The notes: generated by a model not told the origin, from the sequence alone. 64,000 nucleotides of DNA from Oscillospiraceae bacterium (GCA_015067025.1 SVNC01000007.1:1-64000), one strand, 5' to 3'. Positions 19,100 through 27,822 are shown, counted from the stretch's first letter. Program-made: numbers and translations.

Positions 19100-20400
19100 T
19101 GTTACAAGTCTTCAGAAATGCGTGGGCTGATCCCTCGCTTCGCAGAAAGATTTTATTTACATTGCTCATCGTTGTAATTTTCCGTTTTGGTTCATCAATA
19201 TTCGTTCCCTTCCTGGATCCTGATGCGGTTAAGACCCTCATCGATCCTCAGGGCGGTACGATTCTTAACTATCTTGACTCACTGACAGGTGGTTCACTCA
19301 GCAAGGGTACATTACTTGCTATGTCAATTTCACCTTACATCAACGCATCCATCATCGTTCAGCTTTTAGCTGTTGCGATTCCTGCACTCGAAAGATTGCA
19401 GAAGGAAGGCGACGTGGGCCGCAAGAAGTTAGATACAATAACAAAATTTGTAGCTTTGGGCATTGCAATATTCCAGGCTGTTGCTTATTATCTTGCTCTT
19501 CGTAACGTCGATGCTGTTTTATACACAAAGGGCTTCGAAGGCATTCTCGCAGCAGTAACCATTGTTGCCTGCTTCGTAGCAGGTGCGTCACTTATCATCT
19601 GGCTCGGTAATCTTATTACCCAGCATGGTATCGGTAACGGTATCTCAATGATTCTGTACGCAGGTATCATCTCAGGTGTACCCAGCATGATCATGACACT
19701 CTTCAAGCAGATCACAGTAAACACTGCTCAGAACTGGGTATTCGTTCCCCTCATCCTCGTTATTTACGTTCTGATGATTGCATTTGTAATCCTCATGACA
19801 AACGCAGAGAGAAGAATCCCCGTTCAGTATGCAAAGAGAGTAGTCGGCAGAAAGATGTACGGCGGTCAGTCACAGCATATTCCGATAAAGGTTGCTATGG
19901 CAGGCGTTATGCCCATCATCTTCGCTATGACAATTATGACGTTACCTACTTCAATAGGTCTTATGTTCGGCGTAACACCCACTTCAGAAACACCTTTCTG
20001 GAGCGGAGTAATGCAGGTGTTCAGTTCTAACCACCCTGTATACGCTATACTTTACTTCTTCTTGATCATTGCATTCAACTACTTCTATATATCTATGCAG
20101 TACAACCCTGTACAGATAGCAAATGATCTTAAGAAGAACAACGGTGCTATCCCGGGTTATCGTCCCGGCAAGCCCACATCCGACTTCATCCACAATTCGC
20201 TTTCAAAGATAACACTGGTAGGCGCGATCTTCTTAGGTATCATCGCTATATTCCCTATCATCTTCTCCAACCTGACAGGACTTCAGGGTCTGTCACTCGG
20301 TGGTACAACGATCCTCATCGTTGTAGGTGTTGCTCTTGAAACAGTTCGTGTTCTTGAAAGCCAGATGATGATGCGTCATCACAAGGGCTTCCTTGAATAA
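19099..20400 (+). CDS. secY: Protein translocase subunit SecY
   Basis: The 433-residue SecY is the channel of the Sec translocon. About ten transmembrane segments can be read. Conserved parts include SISPYINASIIVQLL, GIGNGISMI, PVQYAKRVVGRKMYGGQSQHIPIKVAMAGVMPIIFA and the cytoplasmic GYRPGKPTSDF loop that contacts ribosomes and SecA. It overlaps the rplO stop codon by one base. Confidence 0.98.
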   Translation: MLQVFRNAWADPSLRRKILFTLLIVVIFRFGSSIFVPFLDPDAVKTLIDPQGGTILNYLDSLTGGSLSKGTLLAMSISPYINASIIVQLLAVAIPALERLQKEGDVGRKKLDTITKFVALGIAIFQAVAYYLALRNVDAVLYTKGFEGILAAVTIVACFVAGASLIIWLGNLITQHGIGNGISMILYAGIISGVPSMIMTLFKQITVNTAQNWVFVPLILVIYVLMIAFVILMTNAERRIPVQYAKRVVGRKMYGGQSQHIPIKVAMAGVMPIIFAMTIMTLPTSIGLMFGVTPTSETPFWSGVMQVFSSNHPVYAILYFFLIIAFNYFYISMQYNPVQIANDLKKNNGAIPGYRPGKPTSDFIHNSLSKITLVGAIFLGIIAIFPIIFSNLTGLQGLSLGGTTILIVVGVALETVRVLESQMMMRHHKGFLE

Positions 20401-20424
20401 TTGACCAGCAGAAAGGAACTAATT

Positions 20425-21057
20425 ATGAATTTAATTTTCTTAGGTGCTCCCGGTGCAGGCAAAGGCACTCAGGCAGAGGTTGTTTGCGATAAGCTCGGCA
20501 TCCCTGCTATCTCAACAGGTAATATGTTAAGAGAAGCTGTAAAGAACGGCACACCCGCAGGTCTTGCAGCAAAAGAGTGCATGGACAGAGGCGACCTTGT
20601 TCCCGATGATGTTGTAATCGGCATCTTAAAGGACAGAATCGCACAGGATGATGCAAAGAACGGCTTTATTCTCGACGGCTTCCCCAGAACAGTAGCTCAG
20701 GCAGAAGCACTCGAAGCAATGGGCGTTCAGATCGATAAGGTCGTTGAAATTTCAGTTGCAGATGAAAAGATCATCGCAAGACTTTCCGGCAGACGCGTAT
20801 GCGAAGGCTGCGGTGCTTCCTACCACGTAGACTTCAAGCCTACAAAGGTAGAAGGTAAGTGCAACCTCTGCGGTGCAAACGTTGTACAGAGAGTTGATGA
20901 CAAGCCTGAAACTGTTCTTTCAAGACTCGAAACCTACTATGAAAAGACAGCTCCTTTAAAGGATTTCTATCAGGCAAAGGGCAAGCTCGTAACAGTAGAA
21001 GGTCAGGAAGAAATTTCTGAAACTTCAAAGCTCACACTGGCAGCAGTTGAAGCGTAA
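20425..21057 (+). CDS. adk: Adenylate kinase, zinc-lid type
   Basis: The 210-residue enzyme interconverts ATP+AMP and 2 ADP. It has the P-loop GAPGAGKGTQ near residue 7, STGNMLREAV and DGFPRT motifs, and a LID domain with C126, C129, C146 and C149, the zinc-binding set typical of Gram-positive adenylate kinases. The reading frame is open from a TTG at 20401, but ATG 20425 has AGAAAGGA upstream and begins exactly at the conserved MNLIFLGAPG, so it is chosen. Confidence 0.97.
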   Translation: MNLIFLGAPGAGKGTQAEVVCDKLGIPAISTGNMLREAVKNGTPAGLAAKECMDRGDLVPDDVVIGILKDRIAQDDAKNGFILDGFPRTVAQAEALEAMGVQIDKVVEISVADEKIIARLSGRRVCEGCGASYHVDFKPTKVEGKCNLCGANVVQRVDDKPETVLSRLETYYEKTAPLKDFYQAKGKLVTVEGQEEISETSKLTLAAVEA

Positions 21058-21087
21058 TCACTGTTCTTCATAGGAAGGAAATTACTG

Positions 21088-21855
21088 ATGATTCAGGTTA
21101 AATCGGCAAAAGAAATCGAAACCATGAAAAAAGCAAGTGAGATAGCCGCTGAAGCACTCATCGTTGCGGGCAATGCAATAAAGCCCGGTATGAGCACCTG
21201 GGAGCTGGATAAGATCATTCATGATTTTATCGTTTCAAAGGGAGCAATCCCCTCCTCTCTCGGCTATTGCGGATTTACAGGCAGTGCCTGTATTTCCCTT
21301 AACTCCGAGCTTATTCACGGTATCCCCTCAAAAAAGAAGATCATTAAGGATGGAGACATCGTTTCCGTTGATGTGACTGTTGAGTATGACGGCTACAACG
21401 GAGACAACGCCTATACCTTTATGGTGGGCGACGTTCCCGAAAGAGCAAAAAAGCTTTTACAGGTAACGAATGAAGCTCTTTACGAGGGTATAAAGATGGC
21501 TGTAGCGGGTAACCGCATCGGCGATATTTCAAATGCCGTACAAAATTACTGTGAATCAAGAGGCTACTTTGTAGTCGACAGATTTATCGGTCACGGAATC
21601 GGCCGCAATATGCACGAAGCCCCCGATGTTCCTAACGTCGGAAAGGCAGGCAGAGGTCCGAGACTCGTACCCGGTATGACGATCTGCATTGAGCCTATGA
21701 TAAACGAAACAACGGCTGAGGTTATTATTCTCCCTGACAAATGGACAGTGGTAGAAGCAAATCATAACTACAGCGCTCACTTTGAGCATACTATTGCGAT
21801 AACGAACGGCGAGCCACTGATTATGACTATGAGCGATATGCATCGCCCTAAGTAA
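21088..21855 (+). CDS. map: Methionine aminopeptidase type I
   Basis: The 255-residue cytosolic metallopeptidase removes initiator methionine. Metal ligands are recognisable in SVDVTV and GDNAYTF (Asp), GHGIGRNMHEAPDV (His), CIEPMI (Glu) and FEHTIAIT (Glu). It has no N-terminal SH3-type extension. GGAAGGAAATTACTG precedes the ATG. secY-adk-map-infA is the normal Firmicute order. Confidence 0.97.
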   Translation: MIQVKSAKEIETMKKASEIAAEALIVAGNAIKPGMSTWELDKIIHDFIVSKGAIPSSLGYCGFTGSACISLNSELIHGIPSKKKIIKDGDIVSVDVTVEYDGYNGDNAYTFMVGDVPERAKKLLQVTNEALYEGIKMAVAGNRIGDISNAVQNYCESRGYFVVDRFIGHGIGRNMHEAPDVPNVGKAGRGPRLVPGMTICIEPMINETTAEVIILPDKWTVVEANHNYSAHFEHTIAITNGEPLIMTMSDMHRPK

Positions 21856-21867
21856 CGGAGGACTCTT

Positions 21868-22137
21868 ATGTACCGTGAAGCTATCAGAGTAGGAATGGTT
21901 GTTAAAAGTATGGCGGGACACGACAGCGGTCTGCTGCACGTCATCGTCAGAGAAGAAGCAGGGTTTGCGTATATTGCCGACGGCAAGCTACGAAAGCTCG
22001 ATGCTCCGAAGAAGAAAAATCCGCTGCATCTGGCAAAGACCAATACGGTACTGGATTTAACGGATTTGACTGATAAAAAGCTAAGAACGGTCCTGCGAAC
22101 AATGAGCGGGACAGACATCGCCGAGGAGAGTGATTAA
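21868..22137 (+). CDS. KOW-domain RNA-binding protein
   Basis: An 89-residue protein resembling the L14e/L6e/L27e-like KOW proteins that Clostridia carry between map and infA. The KOW-like segment is [20 protein letters not shown], then a basic patch [15 protein letters not shown]. It probably binds RNA, possibly the ribosome. No function is established. ACGGAGGACTCTT lies upstream, and its end overlaps the infA ribosome binding site. Confidence 0.85.
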   Translation: MYREAIRVGMVVKSMAGHDSGLLHVIVREEAGFAYIADGKLRKLDAPKKKNPLHLAKTNTVLDLTDLTDKKLRTVLRTMSGTDIAEESD

Positions 22138-22139
22138 GC

Positions 22140-22358
22140 TTGTCTAAAGAAGATGTAATCGAAGTAACCGGCAAGATACTTGAAGCACTGCCGAACGCAA
22201 CTTTTCAGGTTGAGCTGGAAAATGGCCACAAGATTCTGGCACATGTAAGCGGCAAGCTGCGTATGAATTTCATTCGTATCTTACCCGGTGATAAGGTAAC
22301 TGTTGAAATGTCACCTTATGATCTTACAAAAGGCAGAATTACATGGAGAGCCAAGTAA
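22140..22358 (+). CDS. infA: Translation initiation factor IF-1 (TTG start)
   Basis: The 72-residue OB-fold factor ([25 protein letters not shown]-like [29 protein letters not shown]) binds the 30S A site during initiation. It uses TTG at 22140, two bases after the preceding stop, with GAGGAGA inside the end of the previous gene. Confidence 0.97.
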   Translation: MSKEDVIEVTGKILEALPNATFQVELENGHKILAHVSGKLRMNFIRILPGDKVTVEMSPYDLTKGRITWRAK

Positions 22359-22416
22359 TTCGAAGTTAAGCGGGAGTAATCCCGGAAGCCTACTATACAG
22401 GAAGGATGATATTAAA

Positions 22417-22530
22417 ATGAAAGTTAGACCTTCAGTAAAGCCTATGTGCGATAAGTGCAAGGTAATTAAACGCAAGGGCAAGGTTATGGTAATCTGCCAG
22501 GAACCTAAGCACAAGCAGAGACAGGGCTAA
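22417..22530 (+). CDS. rpmJ: 50S ribosomal protein L36
   Basis: The 37-residue L36 ([20 protein letters not shown]) has the zinc ligands C11, C14, C27 and H32, so it is the zinc-containing form. GGAAGGATGATATTAAA precedes the ATG at 22417. An upstream in-frame start at 22303 would overlap infA and is not needed. Confidence 0.97.
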   Translation: MKVRPSVKPMCDKCKVIKRKGKVMVICQEPKHKQRQG

Positions 22531-22558
22531 GCCCCAATTTTAACAGGAGGAAAAAGAT

Positions 22559-22930
22559 ATGGCAAGAATTGCTGGTATCGACCTGCCTAAGGAAAAGCGT
22601 ATTGAGATCGCTCTCACATACGTTTACGGTATAGGCAGAAAGACCGCTAACGACATTCTGGAAAAGTCCGGTGTAAACCCCGACACCAGAGTTAAGGAAC
22701 TTACCGATGATGATGAAGCTAAGATCCGTGATGCTATTGAAGAGCTTGGTATCGTATTAGAAGGCGACCTCAGAAGAGAAGTTGCATTAAACATCAAGCG
22801 TCTTGTAGAAATCAACTGCTTCAGAGGCACACGTCACCGCAAGGGCTTACCCGTTCGTGGTCAGCGTACAAAGACAAACGCAAGAACAAGAAAAGGTCCC
22901 AAGAAGACCATCGCTAATAAGAAGAAGTAA
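22559..22930 (+). CDS. rpsM: 30S ribosomal protein S13
   Basis: The 123-residue S13 starts [20 protein letters not shown], has the [12 protein letters not shown] helix-hairpin-helix and ends with the basic [17 protein letters not shown] tail that contacts P-site tRNA. ACAGGAGGAAAAAGAT lies upstream. Confidence 0.98.
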   Translation: MARIAGIDLPKEKRIEIALTYVYGIGRKTANDILEKSGVNPDTRVKELTDDDEAKIRDAIEELGIVLEGDLRREVALNIKRLVEINCFRGTRHRKGLPVRGQRTKTNARTRKGPKKTIANKKK

Positions 22931-22957
22931 TAACTTCAGGAGAAAGGTGGTAAAACA

Positions 22958-23362
22958 ATGGCAAAGGCAACCGCTAACAAAAAGCCTGTTATCCGCAGAC
23001 GTCGTGAGCGTAAGAACATTGAAAACGGTGCAGCTCACATCCAGTCTACATTTAACAATACAATTGTTACTATTACAGACCTTCAGGGAAATGCTTTATC
23101 ATGGGCATCAGCAGGCGGACTTGGCTTCAGAGGTTCAAGAAAGTCCACTCCCTTCGCAGCACAGAGTGCAGCAGAAACAGCAGCTAAGGCTGCTATGGAA
23201 CACGGTCTGAAGACAGTAGAAGTTTTCGTTAAGGGTCCCGGATCCGGACGCGAAGCAGCTATCCGTGCATTACAGGCAGCAGGTCTTGAGGTTAGACTTA
23301 TCAAGGATGTTACTCCTATTCCTCACAATGGATGCCGTCCTCCCAAGAGAAGACGTGTATAA
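22958..23362 (+). CDS. rpsK: 30S ribosomal protein S11
   Basis: The 134-residue S11 of the platform has [34 protein letters not shown] and [18 protein letters not shown]. It is followed by a 91-base spacer before rpsD. AGGAGAAAGGTGG precedes the ATG. Confidence 0.98.
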   Translation: MAKATANKKPVIRRRRERKNIENGAAHIQSTFNNTIVTITDLQGNALSWASAGGLGFRGSRKSTPFAAQSAAETAAKAAMEHGLKTVEVFVKGPGSGREAAIRALQAAGLEVRLIKDVTPIPHNGCRPPKRRRV

Positions 23363-23371
23363 CAGAAAGAA

Positions 23372-23414
23372 CTGAGTGTAGTTTACTCAGAGTCGCGTGA
23401 ATGTATAAACATTC
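23372..23414 (+). promoter_or_regulatory. Two hairpins in the rpsK-rpsD spacer
   Basis: CTGAGT-ACTCAG (23372-23390) and GAATG-CATTC (23399-23414) form two adjacent stems ahead of rpsD. S4 controls its own mRNA in several bacteria, so a regulatory role is possible. No S4 pseudoknot could be confirmed by eye. Confidence 0.35.
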
Positions 23415-23453
23415 AAGAAACGATATTTATTTAAAAAACGGAGGTACTGACAA

Positions 23454-24050
23454 ATGGCAGTAGACAGACAGCCGGTCTTAAAGAGATGTAAGGCCTTAGG
23501 AATTTCTCCCATGGTACTGGGATACAGCAAGGAAACAAAGCGTCACGCAAACGCAAGCAACAGAAAGAAGACAAGTGAATACGGTCTTCAGTTAAAAGAA
23601 AAGCAGAAGCTCAAGTTCATCTACGGTGTTCTTGAAAAGCAGTTCTATCACTACTATGAAATGGCAGTTAAGATGGAAGGCGTTGCCGGCGAAAACTTAA
23701 TCAAGATCCTTGAATCAAGACTTGACAACGTTGTATTCAGAATGGGTATGGCTATAACAAGACGTGAATCCAGACAGCTTGTTACACATGGTCACTTCAC
23801 AGTAAACGGCAAGAAGGTAGACGTTCCTTCTTACAGAGTAAAGCCCGGTGACGTTATTGCAGTCAGCGAGACAAGCAAGAAGAGCCCCAAGTTTGCACAG
23901 ATCGTTGAACAGACAAACGGAAGACTCGTTCCCCTGTGGCTGGACGTAAATAAAGAGGGTATGTCAGCTAAGATCGCAAGAGAATTCCAGCGTGAAGAGC
24001 TTGACTTCGAAATTGCAGAACACTTAATCATCGAGTTATATTCAAAATAA
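23454..24050 (+). CDS. rpsD: 30S ribosomal protein S4, zinc-less form
   Basis: The 198-residue S4 nucleates 30S assembly. It lacks the N-terminal cysteine cluster of zinc-type S4 (only one Cys, in LKRCKALGI) and carries the S4 RNA-binding domain (LESRLDNVVFRMGMAITRRESRQLVTHGH split across this region). It is followed by a 226-base structured spacer. Confidence 0.97.
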   Translation: MAVDRQPVLKRCKALGISPMVLGYSKETKRHANASNRKKTSEYGLQLKEKQKLKFIYGVLEKQFYHYYEMAVKMEGVAGENLIKILESRLDNVVFRMGMAITRRESRQLVTHGHFTVNGKKVDVPSYRVKPGDVIAVSETSKKSPKFAQIVEQTNGRLVPLWLDVNKEGMSAKIAREFQREELDFEIAEHLIIELYSK

Positions 24051-24077
24051 TAACCGATTTGCTTTGCAAACTCTTTT

Positions 24078-24217
24078 CATATCCGCGTTTTCGGATATGT
24101 TATCAGTTATTTTTAATTTACGATTCCGCAGCGGTTTATACCGCTTCGGAGGGCAAAGCCCGCTAAAGCGTAATTTAAAATTAACTGGGCGGTTTTACGT
24201 TATGTAAAATCCTGCCC
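24078..24217 (+). promoter_or_regulatory. Structured rpsD-rpoA intercistronic region
   Basis: This is the longest gap in the operon (24051-24276) and carries three stems. CATATCCG-CGGATATG lies at 24078-24099. A compound stem bounded by TTTTAATTTACG and CGTAATTTAAAA encloses GCGG-TTTATA-CCGC (24131-24144). GGGCGGTTTTAC pairs imperfectly with GTAAAATCCTGCCC at 24187-24217. It could be an attenuator, a processing site, or a spacer that sets RNA polymerase alpha output apart from ribosomal protein output. Confidence 0.45.
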
Positions 24218-24276
24218 GGAACGACATCGGAAATTCCCGATATATCAACAAACAAACTTGTGGGAGGGTAAACCAA

Positions 24277-25236
24277 ATGCTTGAAAAATTCGAAAAGCCT
24301 GTAATCGAGACCGCTAAGTTAAAACCCGACGGAACCTACGGTATGTTCACGTTAGATCCGCTGGAGGGTGGTTATGGATACACGTTAGGCAACAGCCTTC
24401 GTCGTGTACTCCTTTCATCACTTCCTGGTGTTGCCGTTACATCTGTAAAGATCGACGGTATTCTGCATGAATTTTCCACAATTCCCGGCGTTAAGGAGGA
24501 TGTAACAGAAATCATCCTCAACATCAAGGGTCTGATTGCAAAAATGTATGGCGAATGCCCGAAAACAGTTTATATTGAAGCTGAGGGAGAATGCGAAGTA
24601 ACTGCAGGCGATATCAAGACTGACAGTGAAATCGAAATTCTCGATCCCGGTATGCATATCGCTACCTTAGGTGCAGGTGCTAAGCTCTATATGGAGATCA
24701 CACTTGACAGAGGCAGAGGTTACGTATCCGCTGACAAGAACAAGCAGCAGCTTCAGCCGTCAATCGGCGTTATTGCTGTCGACAGCATTTATACACCTGT
24801 TTTAAAGGTGAATTATACAGTTGAAAACACCCGTGTGGGACAGAAGATCGACTACGACAAGCTCATTTTAGAGGTTTGGACAGACGGTACTATTTCCGCT
24901 AAGGAAGCTGTTTCATACGCAGCCAAGGTTCTCACTGAGCATCTGACATCCTTCGTTGAACTGTCAGATGAAACACTTCAGCCTGATCTTATGGCAGATA
25001 AGAACGAGTCCGGCAAGAGCGATATTCTTGCTATGACTATTGATGATCTCGAGCTTTCAGTTCGTTCCTACAACTGTCTGAAGAGAGCTAACATCAACAC
25101 AGTTGACGATCTTATCAGCAAGTCACAGGGTGAAATGATGAAGGTAAGAAACTTAGGTAAGAAGTCATTTGAGGAAGTAAGAGCAAAGCTTCAGTCATTA
25201 GGCTTTGATCTCGCAAGTGACGATGACAACAATTAA
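24277..25236 (+). CDS. rpoA: DNA-directed RNA polymerase alpha subunit
   Basis: The 319-residue alpha subunit has an N-terminal dimerisation domain ([18 protein letters not shown] near residue 35) that assembles the polymerase core. A linker and the C-terminal DNA-binding domain ([20 protein letters not shown], then [12 protein letters not shown]) that binds UP elements and activators follow. TGGGAGGGTAAACCAA lies upstream. Confidence 0.98.
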   Translation: MLEKFEKPVIETAKLKPDGTYGMFTLDPLEGGYGYTLGNSLRRVLLSSLPGVAVTSVKIDGILHEFSTIPGVKEDVTEIILNIKGLIAKMYGECPKTVYIEAEGECEVTAGDIKTDSEIEILDPGMHIATLGAGAKLYMEITLDRGRGYVSADKNKQQLQPSIGVIAVDSIYTPVLKVNYTVENTRVGQKIDYDKLILEVWTDGTISAKEAVSYAAKVLTEHLTSFVELSDETLQPDLMADKNESGKSDILAMTIDDLELSVRSYNCLKRANINTVDDLISKSQGEMMKVRNLGKKSFEEVRAKLQSLGFDLASDDDNN

Positions 25237-25273
25237 CAAGTGACTTTCAATTTGTCTGAAAGGAGAAATAAAC

Positions 25274-25615
25274 ATGGCAGGTTCAAGAAAACTGGGTAGA
25301 ACCAGCGATCACAGAAAGGCTATGCTCAGAGGCATGGTAACATTACTGCTTGAAAAGGGCAAGATCATTACAACAGTATCAAGAGCTAAGGAAGTTCGCA
25401 GTGCTGCTGAAAAGATGATCACTCTTGGCAAGGTAAACACACTGCACACAAAGCGTCAGGTGTTTGCTTACATCACTAAGGAAGATGTAGCTAAGAAGCT
25501 GTTTGATGAAATCGCTCCTAAGTACGCTGATAAGAATGGTGGTTACACACGCATTATCAAGATCGGCCCCAGAAGAGGCGACGCAGCAGAAATGGCTGTT
25601 ATCGAATTAGTTTAA
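25274..25615 (+). CDS. rplQ: 50S ribosomal protein L17
   Basis: The 113-residue L17 ([21 protein letters not shown], then [16 protein letters not shown]) is the last gene of the operon. AAAGGAGAAATAAAC precedes the ATG, and an intrinsic terminator starts 25 bases after its stop. Confidence 0.98.
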   Translation: MAGSRKLGRTSDHRKAMLRGMVTLLLEKGKIITTVSRAKEVRSAAEKMITLGKVNTLHTKRQVFAYITKEDVAKKLFDEIAPKYADKNGGYTRIIKIGPRRGDAAEMAVIELV

Positions 25616-25640
25616 TCGCTGATTTAACTTAAAACATTTA

Positions 25641-25672
25641 AATCCCTACCGCTTTTGCGGTGGGGATTTTTT
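25641..25672 (+). terminator. Terminator of the ribosomal operon
   Basis: AATCCCTACCGC-TTTT-GCGGTGGGGATT is followed by TTTT. The same terminator recurs at 26644-26675 as the first part of a duplicated block. Confidence 0.9.
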
Positions 25673-25840
25673 ACGGTGTGCCACCGCTCCCAATTCCGCC
25701 TTTAAATATCATCGAGGTGTACGAAGGTTTGCAAACGGCGGTTTCACGCATTAGGTGTAAGATAGATTATTGTTTGCGGGTGCAACCCTCATTTATCACA
25801 TTTCCACAACTTCCCATTATTTTTTTGTACACTTTACTAC

Positions 25841-25869
25841 TTGAAATGTTATATCCCGCAAGATATAAT
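25841..25869 (+). promoter_or_regulatory. Promoter for the first lipoprotein gene
   Basis: TTGAAA (25841-25846), 17 bp, TATAAT (25864-25869). AAGGAGG follows closely at 25878-25884 and the ATG is at 25894, so the untranslated leader is very short. The equivalent at 26844-26872 is identical in both boxes. Confidence 0.75.
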
Positions 25870-25893
25870 AAAAGAAAAAGGAGGTATCCCGAA

Positions 25894-26601
25894 ATGAAAA
25901 AAATTATATCATCCTTTATATGCTTTAGCTTAATTTGTTCCGTTCTTTTATGTGGTTGCTCTGATGCCAAGGTGCAATCAACGATAAGCGAAGAAGGTAT
26001 ATCAAAGACAGAAACCGCCTCTGTGGCTGTTTCTGACACCACGTTTGCTGACGAAACAGTCAGCTCCGATACAGAGAGTACAGCCGAAGCTGAAAAGAAT
26101 AGCGATAAGCAGTCGAGCGGTCGTGAATATCACTTCCTGTCCATATTAAAGGAAGAGGACATAGATTATGTGGGTATCCCCTATAAAGACCTTACTCCCG
26201 AACAGGTTATACAGATGTGGGCACAGTGTACGAGAGAACGCAATTGGCAGAAAAGATATGTTATAGAGAAATATCTGTACAGCGATATGCCTGAAGACCT
26301 TTATAAGCAGGATATAACCTTTGACAGTCAGGGTCGTTTGAACGGTTGTTATTATGATGTGGAAATATCCGACTGGTATCCTGAGGGCAATGCAGAAAAC
26401 GCAAAACGATTGTATTTCAGAATAAAATCAAGAATTGTATTTTATGATCATCAGTCAAATAATGAGGATCATATTCAGATGGAGCAATCTGATCTGGCTC
26501 AGTGCGTAGAGCTGGAAAAGATAGACGGCTACTGGAGAATTGTCGGTCTGTCTACCAGCGGTCCTGCCGACGTTGACAGAGTGACAGAAACAGTTTGGTA
26601 A
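25894..26601 (+). CDS. Secreted lipoprotein of unknown function
   Basis: The 235-residue protein has a lipoprotein signal peptide (KKIISSFICFSLICSVLLCGC, lipid-modified Cys22 in LCGC), then a Ser/Thr/Glu-rich spacer to about residue 70. A globular part follows with LTPEQVIQMWAQCTRERNW and a C-terminal strand region ending ELEKIDGYWRIVGLS, reminiscent of the NTF2-like folds seen in other clostridial lipoproteins. The frame is open back to 25660, but ATG 25894 has AAAGGAGGT at ideal spacing and starts the signal peptide. Function is not known. Confidence 0.85.
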   Translation: MKKIISSFICFSLICSVLLCGCSDAKVQSTISEEGISKTETASVAVSDTTFADETVSSDTESTAEAEKNSDKQSSGREYHFLSILKEEDIDYVGIPYKDLTPEQVIQMWAQCTRERNWQKRYVIEKYLYSDMPEDLYKQDITFDSQGRLNGCYYDVEISDWYPEGNAENAKRLYFRIKSRIVFYDHQSNNEDHIQMEQSDLAQCVELEKIDGYWRIVGLSTSGPADVDRVTETVW

Positions 26602-26643
26602 AATTATTGAAAATCTGATAAACGACAAGCTTAAATATATTTC

Positions 26644-26675
26644 AATCCCTACCGCTTTTGCGGTGGGGATTTTTT
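26644..26675 (+). terminator. Terminator after the first lipoprotein gene
   Basis: AATCCCTACCGC-TTTT-GCGGTGGGGATT then TTTT, identical to the terminator at 25641-25672. Confidence 0.88.
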
Positions 26676-26843
26676 GAACGCGTGGCGTTCACCAATTTCC
26701 GCCTTTAAATATCATCGAGGTGTACAAAGGTTTGCAAACGGCGGCTTCACGCATTAGGTGTAAGATAGATTATTGTTTGCAGGTGCAACCCTCATTTATC
26801 ACATTTCCACAACTTCCCATTATTTTTTTGTACACTTTACTAC

Positions 26844-26872
26844 TTGAAATATTATATCCCGCAAGATATAAT
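26844..26872 (+). promoter_or_regulatory. Promoter for the second lipoprotein gene
   Basis: TTGAAA, 17 bp, TATAAT, the same arrangement as 25841-25869. It lies about 27 bases before the ATG at 26899. Confidence 0.75.
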
Positions 26873-26898
26873 AAAAGAAAAAAAGGAGGTATCCCGAA

Positions 26899-27822
26899 AT
26901 GAAAAAGCTTTTGACAATCCTACTTTCAGTCTTTGTTCTGCTGACTGCTACCGCCTGCGGAGATAATGTCACATCGGCAACGACCGGCGAAAGCAGTACG
27001 ATATCTCAGGCTGAGGACTTTTCAAAATATGAGCTTGTAGAAGAAAACGGCTCGCTTACTCTTAATATTACAGAATTTACCGATGATGGTTTTAAAGCCA
27101 ATAAGAATGGTTCTGATTCTGACGGCACTTACTATACCGTTATCTGTAGTGAAAAGGATAAGGAAAATATCTGTGTAGCTGACCGTGTGGATATATCCTT
27201 TGAAAAGCTGTACAAGGCAGATGAAAATAGTTTTGTTGTGATCCCCACAAAGAATGCATTTGTAATATATGAGCCTGTCGATAAACCCGTCATATACCTC
27301 TACCCCGAAGAAAAAACGGAGGTGTCTGTTGAGCTTGACTTTAACGGACAGCTTATGGTTACTTACCCTCAGTATAATAACGGATGGCAGGTAACAGCTA
27401 TGCCTGACGGCACTCTTTACGACAAGGACGGAAATGAATATTCCTACATCTTCTGGGATGGTATCAGCAGTATTGATTACGATTTCAGCAAGGGCTTTTG
27501 TGTAAAGGGCGAGGACACCACCGAATTTTTAAGAGAAAGCCTTAAAAGGCTGGGACTTACTCCAAGAGAATATAACGAATTTATTGTATATTGGTTACCC
27601 CTTATGCAGAGCAATAAGTATAACGTTATCTCCTTCCAGACGGATAGATACACGGATAATGCCGTTCTGAACGTTACTCCTGCACCTGATACCGTAATCA
27701 GGGTATATATGGCATATTACGGCAGTGACGAATATGTGGATATAGCACCACAGGAGTTGTCTGTACCTGACAGACTCGGTTTTACTCTCGTTGAATGGGG
27801 AGGAACAGAGGTCAGAAGATAA
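26899..27822 (+). CDS. Secreted lipoprotein with KPVIYLYP motif, function unknown
   Basis: The 307-residue protein begins with a lipoprotein-type signal peptide (KKLLTILLSVFVLLTATAC, Cys20). After a variable region it contains DKPVIYLYPEEKTEVSVEL near residue 130, GWQVTAMPDGTLYD, EYSYIFWDG and EFIVYWLPLM. This set recurs in uncharacterised secreted proteins of several phyla. The fold is probably beta-rich. It is unrelated to the preceding lipoprotein despite the shared promoter cassette. No function is proposed. Confidence 0.85.
   Translation: MKKLLTILLSVFVLLTATACGDNVTSATTGESSTISQAEDFSKYELVEENGSLTLNITEFTDDGFKANKNGSDSDGTYYTVICSEKDKENICVADRVDISFEKLYKADENSFVVIPTKNAFVIYEPVDKPVIYLYPEEKTEVSVELDFNGQLMVTYPQYNNGWQVTAMPDGTLYDKDGNEYSYIFWDGISSIDYDFSKGFCVKGEDTTEFLRESLKRLGLTPREYNEFIVYWLPLMQSNKYNVISFQTDRYTDNAVLNVTPAPDTVIRVYMAYYGSDEYVDIAPQELSVPDRLGFTLVEWGGTEVRR

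Larger units (their letters stand above)
25641..25903 (+). repeat. Promoter cassette duplication, copy 1
   Basis: About 260 bp comprising the terminator, repeat A, a promoter, the ribosome binding site and the first codons of a lipoprotein gene are repeated at 26644-26908 with a constant offset (1,003, rising to 1,005 near the end). Within 25701-25893 only a handful of substitutions are visible. The downstream coding sequences are not similar, so the duplication covers the regulatory part only. Confidence 0.85.
26644..26908 (+). repeat. Promoter cassette duplication, copy 2
   Basis: Second copy of 25641-25903. It includes the terminator (26644-26675), then GAACGCGTGGCGTTC (26676-26690), which is absent from copy 1 but present in other repeat A elements. 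The repeat A core, promoter (TTGAAA 26844-26849, TATAAT 26867-26872) and AAAGGAGGT before the second lipoprotein gene follow. Confidence 0.85.

Noticed and set aside
25660-25893. N-terminal extension of the first lipoprotein frame, and the matching 60-codon frame at 26720-26902
   Set aside because: Both frames cross the duplicated promoter cassette. Similarity is at DNA level because of the duplication, and the true starts at 25894 and 26899 have ideal ribosome binding sites and signal peptides.
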